From an uncultured SAR86 cluster bacterium (GTDB lineage: Bacteria > Pseudomonadota > Gammaproteobacteria > Magnimaribacterales > Magnimaribacteraceae), in assembly GCA_902606175.1 (NCBI GenBank), contig CACLEZ010000004.1:34082-98081 (forward strand): 64,000 nt of DNA. Direction: 5' to 3'. Below, one piece after another: positions 57,762 through 64,000 of this stretch; the first letter of the stretch is position 1, and the number at the start of each line of letters is the position of its first letter. A program made the translations under genes and the position numbers. Under the pieces are notes generated by a model. That model saw nothing but the letters and a program-made list of their open reading frames with translations. It made no database searches and was not told where the DNA came from.

Positions 57762-57998
57762 TTATCGCTTATTGGGAGACTTATGCCTTCCAAATACAAA
57801 AGACCTTTTTGAAAGATGTTTTGTTTTTCTTCCGTAAACTCTTTCCCTCCAAAGTTTATATGAAGAATATTTCATCTCTTTTTTCATAAGTTCTTTTACT
57901 TCTTTTTCAGATAAATTATAAGTCGCTTCAATTGCCTCGAATGGAGTTCTGTCTTCCCAGGCCATTTCTATAATTCGAGATATGTCACTTTTGTTCAT
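57762..57998 (-). CDS. TIGR03643 family (DUF2805) small protein
   Basis: 78 residues; recognised from IIEMAWEDRTPFEAIEATYNLSE and KLWRERVYGRKTKH. Helical, basic C-terminus, no known function; a helix-turn-helix-like first half suggests nucleic-acid binding but is unproven. The start overlaps the end of the upstream NAD-binding protein gene by 14 bases. Confidence 0.85.
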   Translation of the reverse strand: MNKSDISRIIEMAWEDRTPFEAIEATYNLSEKEVKELMKKEMKYSSYKLWRERVYGRKTKHLSKRSFVFGRHKSPNKR

Positions 57999-58635
57999 GA
58001 ATAATTATGTCAGATGTACTTTTATTACATTCATAAGAATTAAGTAGTTCTTGAGCGACTACTTGGGCTGGTACATTTTTAAACTTTCTAAAGATGCCAA
58101 TATAAAAGGGTGAAAAAAGATTTCCAAAAAATTCAATGAGCCATACAAAGACATCTACCCTGCTTTCGTCTCTAGGACCCAGAAGATGCCCTGGTCTTGC
58201 GAAAAAAACTGAACTAAAGCCAATTGCTTTGACTTCATCTTCCATCATTCCCTTAATTTTTAGATAGTAATTTAGTGAAGAGTTGTTTGCACCAACAGCT
58301 GAGATAATAAGAACATTCAAAATACCTGCTTTAGAAGCCTTTTTACAGATCTGAATAACTAAATCCAAATCTACACTCTTAAATTCTTTTCTAACATTGA
58401 GCTTCATATAAATCAGCTCTAAAAAATTTAATGGGTAACCAATACAAATAACAAGAGACTTAGCGTTTGGTAAATCAGGTAAATTTTCTGAATCAAATAG
58501 AGTTTGATTCACTGTCGCCTCTGTAATTGAAACTTCCCTTACAAATAAGTGATATTTAAGGTTTCTATTCTTTACCTCATCAAGAAAATATCCGCCTGTA
58601 AGACCTGAAGAACCGAAAATTAGAAAATCATTCAT
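57985..58635 (-). CDS. NAD(P)-binding oxidoreductase (HTATIP2-like atypical SDR)
   Basis: 216-residue Rossmann-fold protein with the nucleotide loop FGSSGLTGGYF at residues 7-17. It lacks a clear YxxxK active site, as in the atypical SDR subgroup related to HTATIP2 and YwnB. The function is unknown. Both ends overlap neighbours (8 bases with the VOC gene, 14 with the TIGR03643 gene), suggesting one transcript. Confidence 0.8.
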   Translation of the reverse strand: MNDFLIFGSSGLTGGYFLDEVKNRNLKYHLFVREVSITEATVNQTLFDSENLPDLPNAKSLVICIGYPLNFLELIYMKLNVRKEFKSVDLDLVIQICKKASKAGILNVLIISAVGANNSSLNYYLKIKGMMEDEVKAIGFSSVFFARPGHLLGPRDESRVDVFVWLIEFFGNLFSPFYIGIFRKFKNVPAQVVAQELLNSYECNKSTSDIIIHEQK

Positions 58636-58930
58636 TATCGGGGAGTTTAATCATCTCAATATTATTTCCATCAATATCCTTAATGTAAATTGAGGCGGTA
58701 CCGTCTCGGTGTTTTGTTAATTCTCCATAAGAGGATGCCTCATCAGATTCAATAGCAAAATGAAAAGGATGTTGCTCCGGAATGACCAGTGCAAGACTGG
58801 TATTTTCAAAATCGATCATTGCCCAAGTTTCGTCTTGATAAGAAACTTGAATATCAAAATTCTTCTTATACCAATCCACCGATTTGCCGATGTCTTCTAC
58901 TTGAATAGCTAAGTGGTGTATTTTATCCAT
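58628..58930 (-). CDS. VOC (glyoxalase/dioxygenase) superfamily protein
   Basis: 100-residue, single-module VOC protein. It begins DKIHHLAIQVEDIGKSVDWYK with a metal-type His, and ends with DIDGNNIEMIKL, carrying the Glu ligand. Known lactoylglutathione lyases are longer, so this one probably dimerises. The substrate is unknown. It starts 26 bases after the tRNA-Ser gene on the same strand. Confidence 0.88.
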   Translation of the reverse strand: MDKIHHLAIQVEDIGKSVDWYKKNFDIQVSYQDETWAMIDFENTSLALVIPEQHPFHFAIESDEASSYGELTKHRDGTASIYIKDIDGNNIEMIKLPDNE

Positions 58931-58956
58931 ATATATTTTATTAATACGGGCGCTGA

Positions 58957-59048
58957 TGGCGGATAGTGAGGGATTCGAACCCCCGAAGGGTTTGACCCCT
59001 TGCCGGTTTTCAAGACCGGTGCATTCAACCAGACTCTGCCAACTATCC
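58957..59048 (-). tRNA. tRNA-Ser (anticodon UGA), CCA encoded
   Basis: Class II tRNA of 92 bases including CCA. The 7-bp acceptor stem GGATAGT/ACTATCC, a long variable arm (AAGGGGTCAAACCCTT), a T arm GGGGGTTCGAATCCC and an anticodon stem closing loop CTTGAAA are all seen. Anticodon TGA is at 59010-59012. It reads UCN-type serine codons UCA and, by wobble, others. Confidence 0.97.
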
Positions 59049-59074
59049 TATAGAACATTGTCTAACCGGAGCGC

Positions 59075-59080
59075 ATTGTA
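59075..59080 (-). promoter_or_regulatory. Putative -10 element of tRNA-Ser
   Basis: TACAAT on the minus strand, 26 bases before the tRNA 5' end, followed by a GC-rich discriminator (GCGCTCC) typical of stable-RNA promoters under stringent control. Confidence 0.5.
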
Positions 59081-59127
59081 GCAAAAAAGAATAATGCGAA
59101 GGAAAAGATCAATAATCTTTTTTTTGA

Positions 59128-59133
59128 TACAAT
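59128..59133 (+). promoter_or_regulatory. Putative -10 element of nadA
   Basis: TACAAT, 12 bases before the nadA ATG, predicting a leader of about 5 bases. It is divergent from the tRNA promoter. No clear -35 or Shine-Dalgarno is present. Confidence 0.4.
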
Positions 59134-59145
59134 CGCGCACGTAAA

Positions 59146-60180
59146 ATGGAAGCTTCTTCAAGATTTCTCAACACCGAACTAATCGATCGTCACAAGGCTG
59201 GATTGAATGGACAACTTGTCGAAAAAGATAGAGATAATCTTTTTAAATCCATTACTGAAAATCTTATCGTGAATAATGCAACTCTTGTTTCCCATTATTA
59301 CGTTGACCCTCTTATCCAGCAAATAACGGAAGAAACCAATGGGTTTATAGGTGACTCCCTTGAAATGGCTAAATTTGGCAGTAATTGTCAAACAGAAAAC
59401 CTTATAGTTTGCGGAGTTAAGTTCATGGCAGAGACTGCAAAGATTCTAAGCCCAGAGAAAAATATTTATGTGCCAACTTATGAGTCAACTTGCTCATTGG
59501 ACTTAGGATGTCCTGCGGCTGACTTGAAAATTATGAAAGATAAATATCCCGAAAGAGTACTTGTAGTTTATGCCAACACATCAGCTGAAGTTAAAGCAAT
59601 GGCTGATTGGGTAGTTACTTCAAGTATTGCGAAAGAAATCATTGAGGAACTCCATCTCAATGATCAAAAGATTATATGGGCTCCTGATAAATACTTAGGT
59701 AGTTATCTTCAAAAGGAAACAGGTGCTGACATGCTTTTATGGGATAGTGCCTGTGTTGTCCACGAGGAGTTTAAGGCATCAGGGCTAAGAGATTTGAAAA
59801 AACTTCATCCTGATGCAGGCGTATTGGTTCATCCCGAATCTCCTTCAGAAGTCATATCTATGGCAGATGCAGTTGGTTCGACTTCTCATCTTATTAAAGC
59901 TTCTCGGGATCTAGATTTTAATAAATTTATTGTAGCAACTGATAAATCAATTTTTTATAAGATGGCTCAACTCTCACCTGAGAAAGAATTCTTTGAAGCG
60001 CCTACAGGAGGATCTGGCTCTTCCTGTAAAAGTTGCGCACATTGTCCGTGGATGGGTTTAAATTCTTTAACTAACCTAGATGAGTGTATCAGGACGCTTG
60101 CCAATGAAATTAATTTAGATTCAGACCTAATTCAACAGGCAAAAATTCCTTTAGATAAAATGATCAGCTTTAATGTCTAA
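59146..60180 (+). CDS. nadA: Quinolinate synthase
   Basis: 4Fe-4S enzyme that condenses iminoaspartate with dihydroxyacetone phosphate. 344 residues (E. coli 347). Candidate cluster cysteines lie in TCSLDLGCPA (116 and 122), in DSACVVHEEF (203) and in the GSSCKSCAHCPWMGLN segment near 297. Overlaps nadC by 8 bases, the first step of the nadA-nadC-nadB operon. Confidence 0.96.
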   Translation: MEASSRFLNTELIDRHKAGLNGQLVEKDRDNLFKSITENLIVNNATLVSHYYVDPLIQQITEETNGFIGDSLEMAKFGSNCQTENLIVCGVKFMAETAKILSPEKNIYVPTYESTCSLDLGCPAADLKIMKDKYPERVLVVYANTSAEVKAMADWVVTSSIAKEIIEELHLNDQKIIWAPDKYLGSYLQKETGADMLLWDSACVVHEEFKASGLRDLKKLHPDAGVLVHPESPSEVISMADAVGSTSHLIKASRDLDFNKFIVATDKSIFYKMAQLSPEKEFFEAPTGGSGSSCKSCAHCPWMGLNSLTNLDECIRTLANEINLDSDLIQQAKIPLDKMISFNV

Positions 60181-61021
60181 AAGGCACGAACCAAACTCAA
60201 TCAAGATAGAAGAATCTGTAAAGCTTGCCTTAGAGGAAGACATTGGTATTGGAGATATTACAGGAGAATTAATAGACCCCTTACAAACCCAAAGTGCTAT
60301 TCTTTTATGCAGAGAGGAGTCTATATTATGTGGATCCAAGTGGTTTGAAGCTGCTTTTAAAATCATAGATCCTAATGTAAATATTTTCTGGAATAAAGAG
60401 GAAGGAGCACTAATCGAAACTAATACTGAAGTAGCAACTATTGAAGGAAATTCAAAATGTATGGTAGCTTCAGAGAGAACTGGTCTCAATTTTCTGCAGA
60501 TGATGTCAGGTATAGCTTATAAAACCTATTGTTACCAAAAGGAACTAAAAGGCTCAAATACGAAATTATTAGATACAAGAAAAACAATACCGGGTTTGAG
60601 ATACGAGCAAAAATATTCTGTTGTCATCGGTGGAGGGCAAAATCATAGGATGGGGTTATATGACGCGGCACTAGTGAAAGAAAATCATATAGCTTCTTCT
60701 GGTTCGATAAAAAAAGCAGTGGATAATCTCAGGAATAATGAGGTAAAAATTATAGAGGTTGAGGTAGAAAATCTTAATGAGCTCCAAGAGGCAATTGATT
60801 CAGGAGCTGATATCGCGATGTTGGATAATTTTAAACAAACAGATTTAGTAACTGCTGCAGAAATAGCAGTCAATAAAATAAAATTAGAAGTTTCAGGAAA
60901 TATTAGTTCTGATCATTTGTCTTTTATCAAGGAACTTGATATTGATTATATTTCTTCAGGAGACCTGACAAAAAATATATCTGCTACAGATTATTCTCTA
61001 ATATTTAAAACAATTGATTAA
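60173..61021 (+). CDS. nadC: Nicotinate-nucleotide pyrophosphorylase (carboxylating)
   Basis: It converts quinolinate to nicotinate mononucleotide. 282 residues (E. coli 297). Motifs: ALEEDIGIGDITGELI near 20, CREESILCG, SERTGLNFLQMMSGIA, LLDTRKTIPGLRYEQKY with quinolinate-contact Arg and Lys, and the GGGQNHRMGLYDAALVKENH loop. Its last codons overlap the TTG start of nadB by 8 bases. Confidence 0.97.
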   Translation: MSKRHEPNSIKIEESVKLALEEDIGIGDITGELIDPLQTQSAILLCREESILCGSKWFEAAFKIIDPNVNIFWNKEEGALIETNTEVATIEGNSKCMVASERTGLNFLQMMSGIAYKTYCYQKELKGSNTKLLDTRKTIPGLRYEQKYSVVIGGGQNHRMGLYDAALVKENHIASSGSIKKAVDNLRNNEVKIIEVEVENLNELQEAIDSGADIAMLDNFKQTDLVTAAEIAVNKIKLEVSGNISSDHLSFIKELDIDYISSGDLTKNISATDYSLIFKTID

Positions 61022-62579
61022 AACAGACGTTCTTATTATAGGAAGTGGAGCTGCAGGAATGACAGCTGCTATTGAATTATCTAATCAATTTAATGTCACG
61101 CTTATAACAAAAAATTCTTTAGTCGATAGTTCCACATGGTATGCCCAAGGCGGTATTGCTGCTGTCATTGATTCGAATGATTCTATTGAAGAACATTTAA
61201 GAGACACACTAATAGCGGGGGACGGATTGTGCGATGAAAATGCAGTCAGAGAATGTGTGAGTCACGGAAAAGAAGCAATTGAATGGCTAAGTAGTCTTGG
61301 AACAAATTTTACGACTGATAAATCAAGAGAAAATCTTCATCTTACACAAGAAGGTGGTCACTCTAAAAGAAGAGTTGTTCATGCGGAAGATGCTACCGGA
61401 AAAGAGGTGTCCAGCTCTCTCTCAGAGATGGTAAAAAGAATAAAGAACATTGAAGTCTTAGAAAATCATATTTGTGTGGATCTTATAACTCGGAAGGATA
61501 AGTGTATAGGTGCATATGTTTTGGACATAGATTCAAACTCTGTCAAAGCTTTTAGTTCAGGTGCTGTAATTCTTGCTACTGGTGGTGCGAGTAAGGTCTA
61601 TTTATATACCAGTAATCCTGATGGTTCGTCAGGAGATGGTATTGGTTTAGCTTGGAGAGCGGGATGTAAAGTTGAAAACCTAGAATTCAATCAATTTCAT
61701 CCGACATGTCTTTTTCATCCAGAAGCAAAATCCTTCTTAATTAGCGAAGCTTTGAGGGGTGAAGGAGCCTTTTTGGTCAATCAAAACAAAGAGAAATTCA
61801 TGGAAAAGTATGATTCAAGGCTAGAGCTTGCTCCAAGAGATGTGGTCGCTAGGTCTATTGATAAAGAAATGAAGATTTCTGGTGCTGATAATGTCTATTT
61901 AGATATTAGCCATAAGAATTCAGATGAAATAAAAGAACATTTTCCTAATATATATTCTGAATGCCTTAGATTTGGATTTGATCTAACTAAAGAACCAATA
62001 CCTGTTGTGCCGGCAGCGCATTACACCTGCGGAGGAGTAAAAGTCGATCTAAATAGTAAAACTAATATAGAAAATTTATATGCCATTGGAGAAGTTTCTA
62101 GTACTGGATTACACGGTGCAAATAGAATGGCAAGTAACTCTTTATTAGAGTGCGTGGTATTTGCTAAAAAAGCTTCAGATCATATCTACAGAAATTTTAA
62201 GAATCATGATGAAGTTATTCAAGAATGGGATATATCAAAGGTCACAGAGACACAAGAAGGCGTCATCATCCGTCATAATTGGGATGATATAAGAAGATTA
62301 ATGTGGGATTATGTTGGAATTGTTAGATCTAACAATCTATTAGAAAGAGCAGAGATAGCAATGAAGGTTATTGATGAAGAAGTGAATTACTTTTATGGAA
62401 AATATCTAATTAGCTCAGATTTGATTGAATTAAGGAATCTAGCTCTTGTTGCTAATTTAATTATTAAAAGTGCACAAAAAAGGAAAGAAAGCAGAGGATT
62501 GCATTACTCTCTAGATTATCCAAATCTTTCGAATACAGCCACACCAACTATTCTAGACCCTTTAAAAATAAAGATTTGA
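61014..62579 (+). CDS. nadB: L-aspartate oxidase
   Basis: FAD enzyme making iminoaspartate, the substrate of NadA. 521 residues (E. coli 540). The FAD motif IIGSGAAGMTAAIEL is at the start, and STWYAQGGIAAV and LHGANRMASNSLLE are typical of NadB rather than succinate dehydrogenase. The start is TTG at 61014, overlapping nadC by 8 bases, with no ATG near by. Confidence 0.96.
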   Translation: MIKTDVLIIGSGAAGMTAAIELSNQFNVTLITKNSLVDSSTWYAQGGIAAVIDSNDSIEEHLRDTLIAGDGLCDENAVRECVSHGKEAIEWLSSLGTNFTTDKSRENLHLTQEGGHSKRRVVHAEDATGKEVSSSLSEMVKRIKNIEVLENHICVDLITRKDKCIGAYVLDIDSNSVKAFSSGAVILATGGASKVYLYTSNPDGSSGDGIGLAWRAGCKVENLEFNQFHPTCLFHPEAKSFLISEALRGEGAFLVNQNKEKFMEKYDSRLELAPRDVVARSIDKEMKISGADNVYLDISHKNSDEIKEHFPNIYSECLRFGFDLTKEPIPVVPAAHYTCGGVKVDLNSKTNIENLYAIGEVSSTGLHGANRMASNSLLECVVFAKKASDHIYRNFKNHDEVIQEWDISKVTETQEGVIIRHNWDDIRRLMWDYVGIVRSNNLLERAEIAMKVIDEEVNYFYGKYLISSDLIELRNLALVANLIIKSAQKRKESRGLHYSLDYPNLSNTATPTILDPLKIKI

Positions 62580-63353
62580 TTAGTTTCGATTAAATTTAGG
62601 AATTTCTCTAGAGAGGGATGCTGCAATTCCTGCCTTAAAATCTTCGGTCTTTTGCAACCTTACCTGCTCGCTTAGTTCCCAATCTACAATCTCCTCTACT
62701 TGTTCGGCTAAATCTCCACGTAAGGTTGATCTAATTGATTCAACTGCCATTGGTGCAGAACTTGTAATTTCCTCAGCAAAATCTTTTGCTATTTGCATCA
62801 AATTTTCTTTAGAAGTTAGTTTATCAGCTAACCCAATATTAAATGCTTCTTCACCCCCTACTCTCCGAGCAGTAAAAAGCATATCCATTGCCTTTTGAGT
62901 TCCGATAACTCTTGGTAAAGTCACAGAGCTTCCAAATCCAGGATGAAATCCAAGCTTTGCAAAATTTGCTGCAAATCTAGCCTCAGGGCAAGCTATTCTG
63001 AAATCTGCAGATAAAGCTAACCCTAAACCTCCTCCAATTGCAGCACCTTGGACTGCAGCTATTACAGGTTTCTTGGTTTTAAATAATCTGACTGCTTGCG
63101 CATAAAGTTTTTTATAAGGAACCGACTTATCCAACATGTCTTCATCTTGGCCAAAGTTAGCACCCGCACAAAAGTTTTTTCCTTCAGAATTTAAAATTAT
63201 TACCCTGCAATCAGAAACCTGATCAAGCTCTTCATAAGCATCTGCAATCTGTTCTATTAAAAGGTAATCAAAGAAATTATTTGGAGGTCTTTGGATGGTT
63301 ACGTAGGCTATGTTTTCGCTTACTTCAACTGTTATATCCTTAAAGTCTTTCAT
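62580..63353 (-). CDS. Crotonase-superfamily protein without hydratase glutamates
   Basis: 257 residues with the crotonase fold and its oxyanion-hole segments CAGANF and AAIGGGLGLAL. Where enoyl-CoA hydratase has its two catalytic Glu (GGGxELA and PEI), this protein has Gly111 and Phe131 (ARFAANFAKLGF). It is therefore unlikely to be an ordinary hydratase; isomerase, hydrolase or decarboxylase chemistry is possible. It lies 2 bases after the alkylsulfatase gene. Confidence 0.88.
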   Translation of the reverse strand: MKDFKDITVEVSENIAYVTIQRPPNNFFDYLLIEQIADAYEELDQVSDCRVIILNSEGKNFCAGANFGQDEDMLDKSVPYKKLYAQAVRLFKTKKPVIAAVQGAAIGGGLGLALSADFRIACPEARFAANFAKLGFHPGFGSSVTLPRVIGTQKAMDMLFTARRVGGEEAFNIGLADKLTSKENLMQIAKDFAEEITSSAPMAVESIRSTLRGDLAEQVEEIVDWELSEQVRLQKTEDFKAGIAASLSREIPKFNRN

Positions 63354-63355
63354 AT

Positions 63356-64000
63356 TTAGTTCCTCAAACTGCTAAAGAAAGATAGCAAATCTGCTCTACT
63401 ACCCTCTACTTTTAAACTACCATTAACTAATGAGATAGGTAAACTTTTTATACCAGACAGTATAGCCTTTAAATCATTTTCACTAGATTTTATTTGAACG
63501 GATGAGCCTGTGATCATAAAAGGTTGAACTTCCAATACTCCTCTTCTTAAAAACAATGAGAAAGATTTAGGAGAATCTGTAAATGTAAATAACAGCTGAA
63601 TATTTTTATTCAAAGATTTTTCTGGAATTACATTAACTTTTAAAGTTTCCATCATTGATTCGATAGGATACTTTTGGATAACCTCTAAACTTGGTAATAA
63701 AATATCATTCTCTTGATAATTTTCGTCTAACTGAGCTGCACTGCTGAGATAATAATATCTCGAATTAGGGTTACTTTCTTGACTGCCTAAACCTTCCAAA
63801 GCGGATTGACGGAGAAGTTTAGTTTTTTGATCATCTGGTCTAGATCTTAGTAAGTAATCAGTGAGTTGAAGAGACCATTGAAAATCGTCTGTTAAAAAGG
63901 CATCTTCGGCAACTTTAAAAAGACTATCCCAATCACCGGATAATTGAATCATTTTTTCAGCTTCATCTTTTAAAGGCAAAGGTTTCAATGTGGATGGATT
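63356..64000 (-). CDS. C-terminal part of an alkylsulfatase (BDS1/SdsA-like), cut by the window
   Basis: The frame stays open to the right edge, so the N-terminal metallo-beta-lactamase domain lies outside. What is visible is a helical dimerisation domain (AEKMIQLSGDW, FLTDDFQWSLQLTDYLLRSRP) and an SCP2-like C-terminal domain, as in linear alkylsulfatases such as SdsA. The NPSTLKPLP just before it matches the usual linker. The enzyme would release sulfate from alkyl sulfate esters. Its neighbour is the atypical crotonase gene. Confidence 0.82.
   Translation of the reverse strand, partial: NPSTLKPLPLKDEAEKMIQLSGDWDSLFKVAEDAFLTDDFQWSLQLTDYLLRSRPDDQKTKLLRQSALEGLGSQESNPNSRYYYLSSAAQLDENYQENDILLPSLEVIQKYPIESMMETLKVNVIPEKSLNKNIQLLFTFTDSPKSFSLFLRRGVLEVQPFMITGSSVQIKSSENDLKAILSGIKSLPISLVNGSLKVEGSRADLLSFFSSLRN

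Noticed and set aside
57762..58930. Mobile or defence island between the ferritin gene and tRNA-Ser
   Set aside because: The three genes belong to common housekeeping-like families with normal base composition.
58957..59048. The tRNA gene as an integration site of a mobile element
   Set aside because: No integrase, direct repeat or change in composition is seen on either side.

Overview
The window is about one-third G+C, densely packed, and carries a gene set typical of a free-living marine gammaproteobacterium. The best guess is a SAR86-like lineage, judged from low GC, many short gene overlaps, a Na+-pumping NQR complex, abundant acyl-CoA enzymes, TonB-linked ester hydrolases and gammaproteobacterial neighbourhoods such as mfd-csiV. 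This assignment is inference, because no rRNA gene is present. I see no CRISPR array, insertion sequence, phage gene or integrase.

Layout. 1-8270: a truncated serine hydrolase, clpA, clpS and icd on the minus strand; mnmA on plus; then an amidohydrolase, GST, 29-residue membrane microprotein and GIY-YIG protein on minus. 8324-11440: purB and aceA (glyoxylate shunt), ending in a bidirectional terminator shared with the nqr cluster. 11439-18518: nqrABCDEF-apbE-nqrM, a complete Na+-NQR plus its flavin-insertion and maturation factors. 18539-22344: a long GAPDH and two acyl-CoA dehydrogenases. 22428-29452: mfd, csiV, sbcB, nfuA, trmA. 29463-32867: ETF beta and alpha, divergent from ETF-quinone oxidoreductase. 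32934-33183: an apparently undescribed structured RNA with its own promoter and terminator, in the only gene-free stretch above 300 bases.

33186-40922 is one long minus-strand envelope-biogenesis run: lolC/E, lolD, a fused msbA-lpxK gene, ycaR, kdsB, murB, a LysE exporter and a DUF1285 gene. 40950-46184: coniferyl-type aldehyde dehydrogenase, SDR, MFS transporter, an unknown protein with an HEWSH motif, and trpS. 46268-49888: thpR, a 212-base gap with a GC-rich hairpin and a possible 44-residue ORF, a LOG-family protein, a DsbA-like protein, a 2OG oxygenase and a heptosyltransferase that seems to start at CTG. 49881-57127: a TonB-dependent receptor followed by three different serine hydrolases and a PhyH dioxygenase, which looks like an uptake-and-hydrolysis operon for an ester substrate. 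57328-59048: a ferritin-like protein, three small-to-medium minus-strand genes and tRNA-Ser(UGA). 59146-62579: nadA-nadC-nadB for de novo NAD. 62580-64000: a crotonase lacking both hydratase glutamates and the C-terminal end of an alkylsulfatase cut by the window edge.

Metabolically, acyl-CoA dehydrogenases feed electrons through ETF and ETF-QO to quinone. NQR oxidises NADH and pumps Na+, energising the inner membrane. Isocitrate lyase and the GAPDH, which resembles the gluconeogenic type, support growth on C2 units from fatty or ester substrates. The strongest leads are the MsbA-LpxK fusion, the structured RNA, the translationally coupled 29-residue membrane protein, the CTG start, and the TonB receptor/hydrolase operon.
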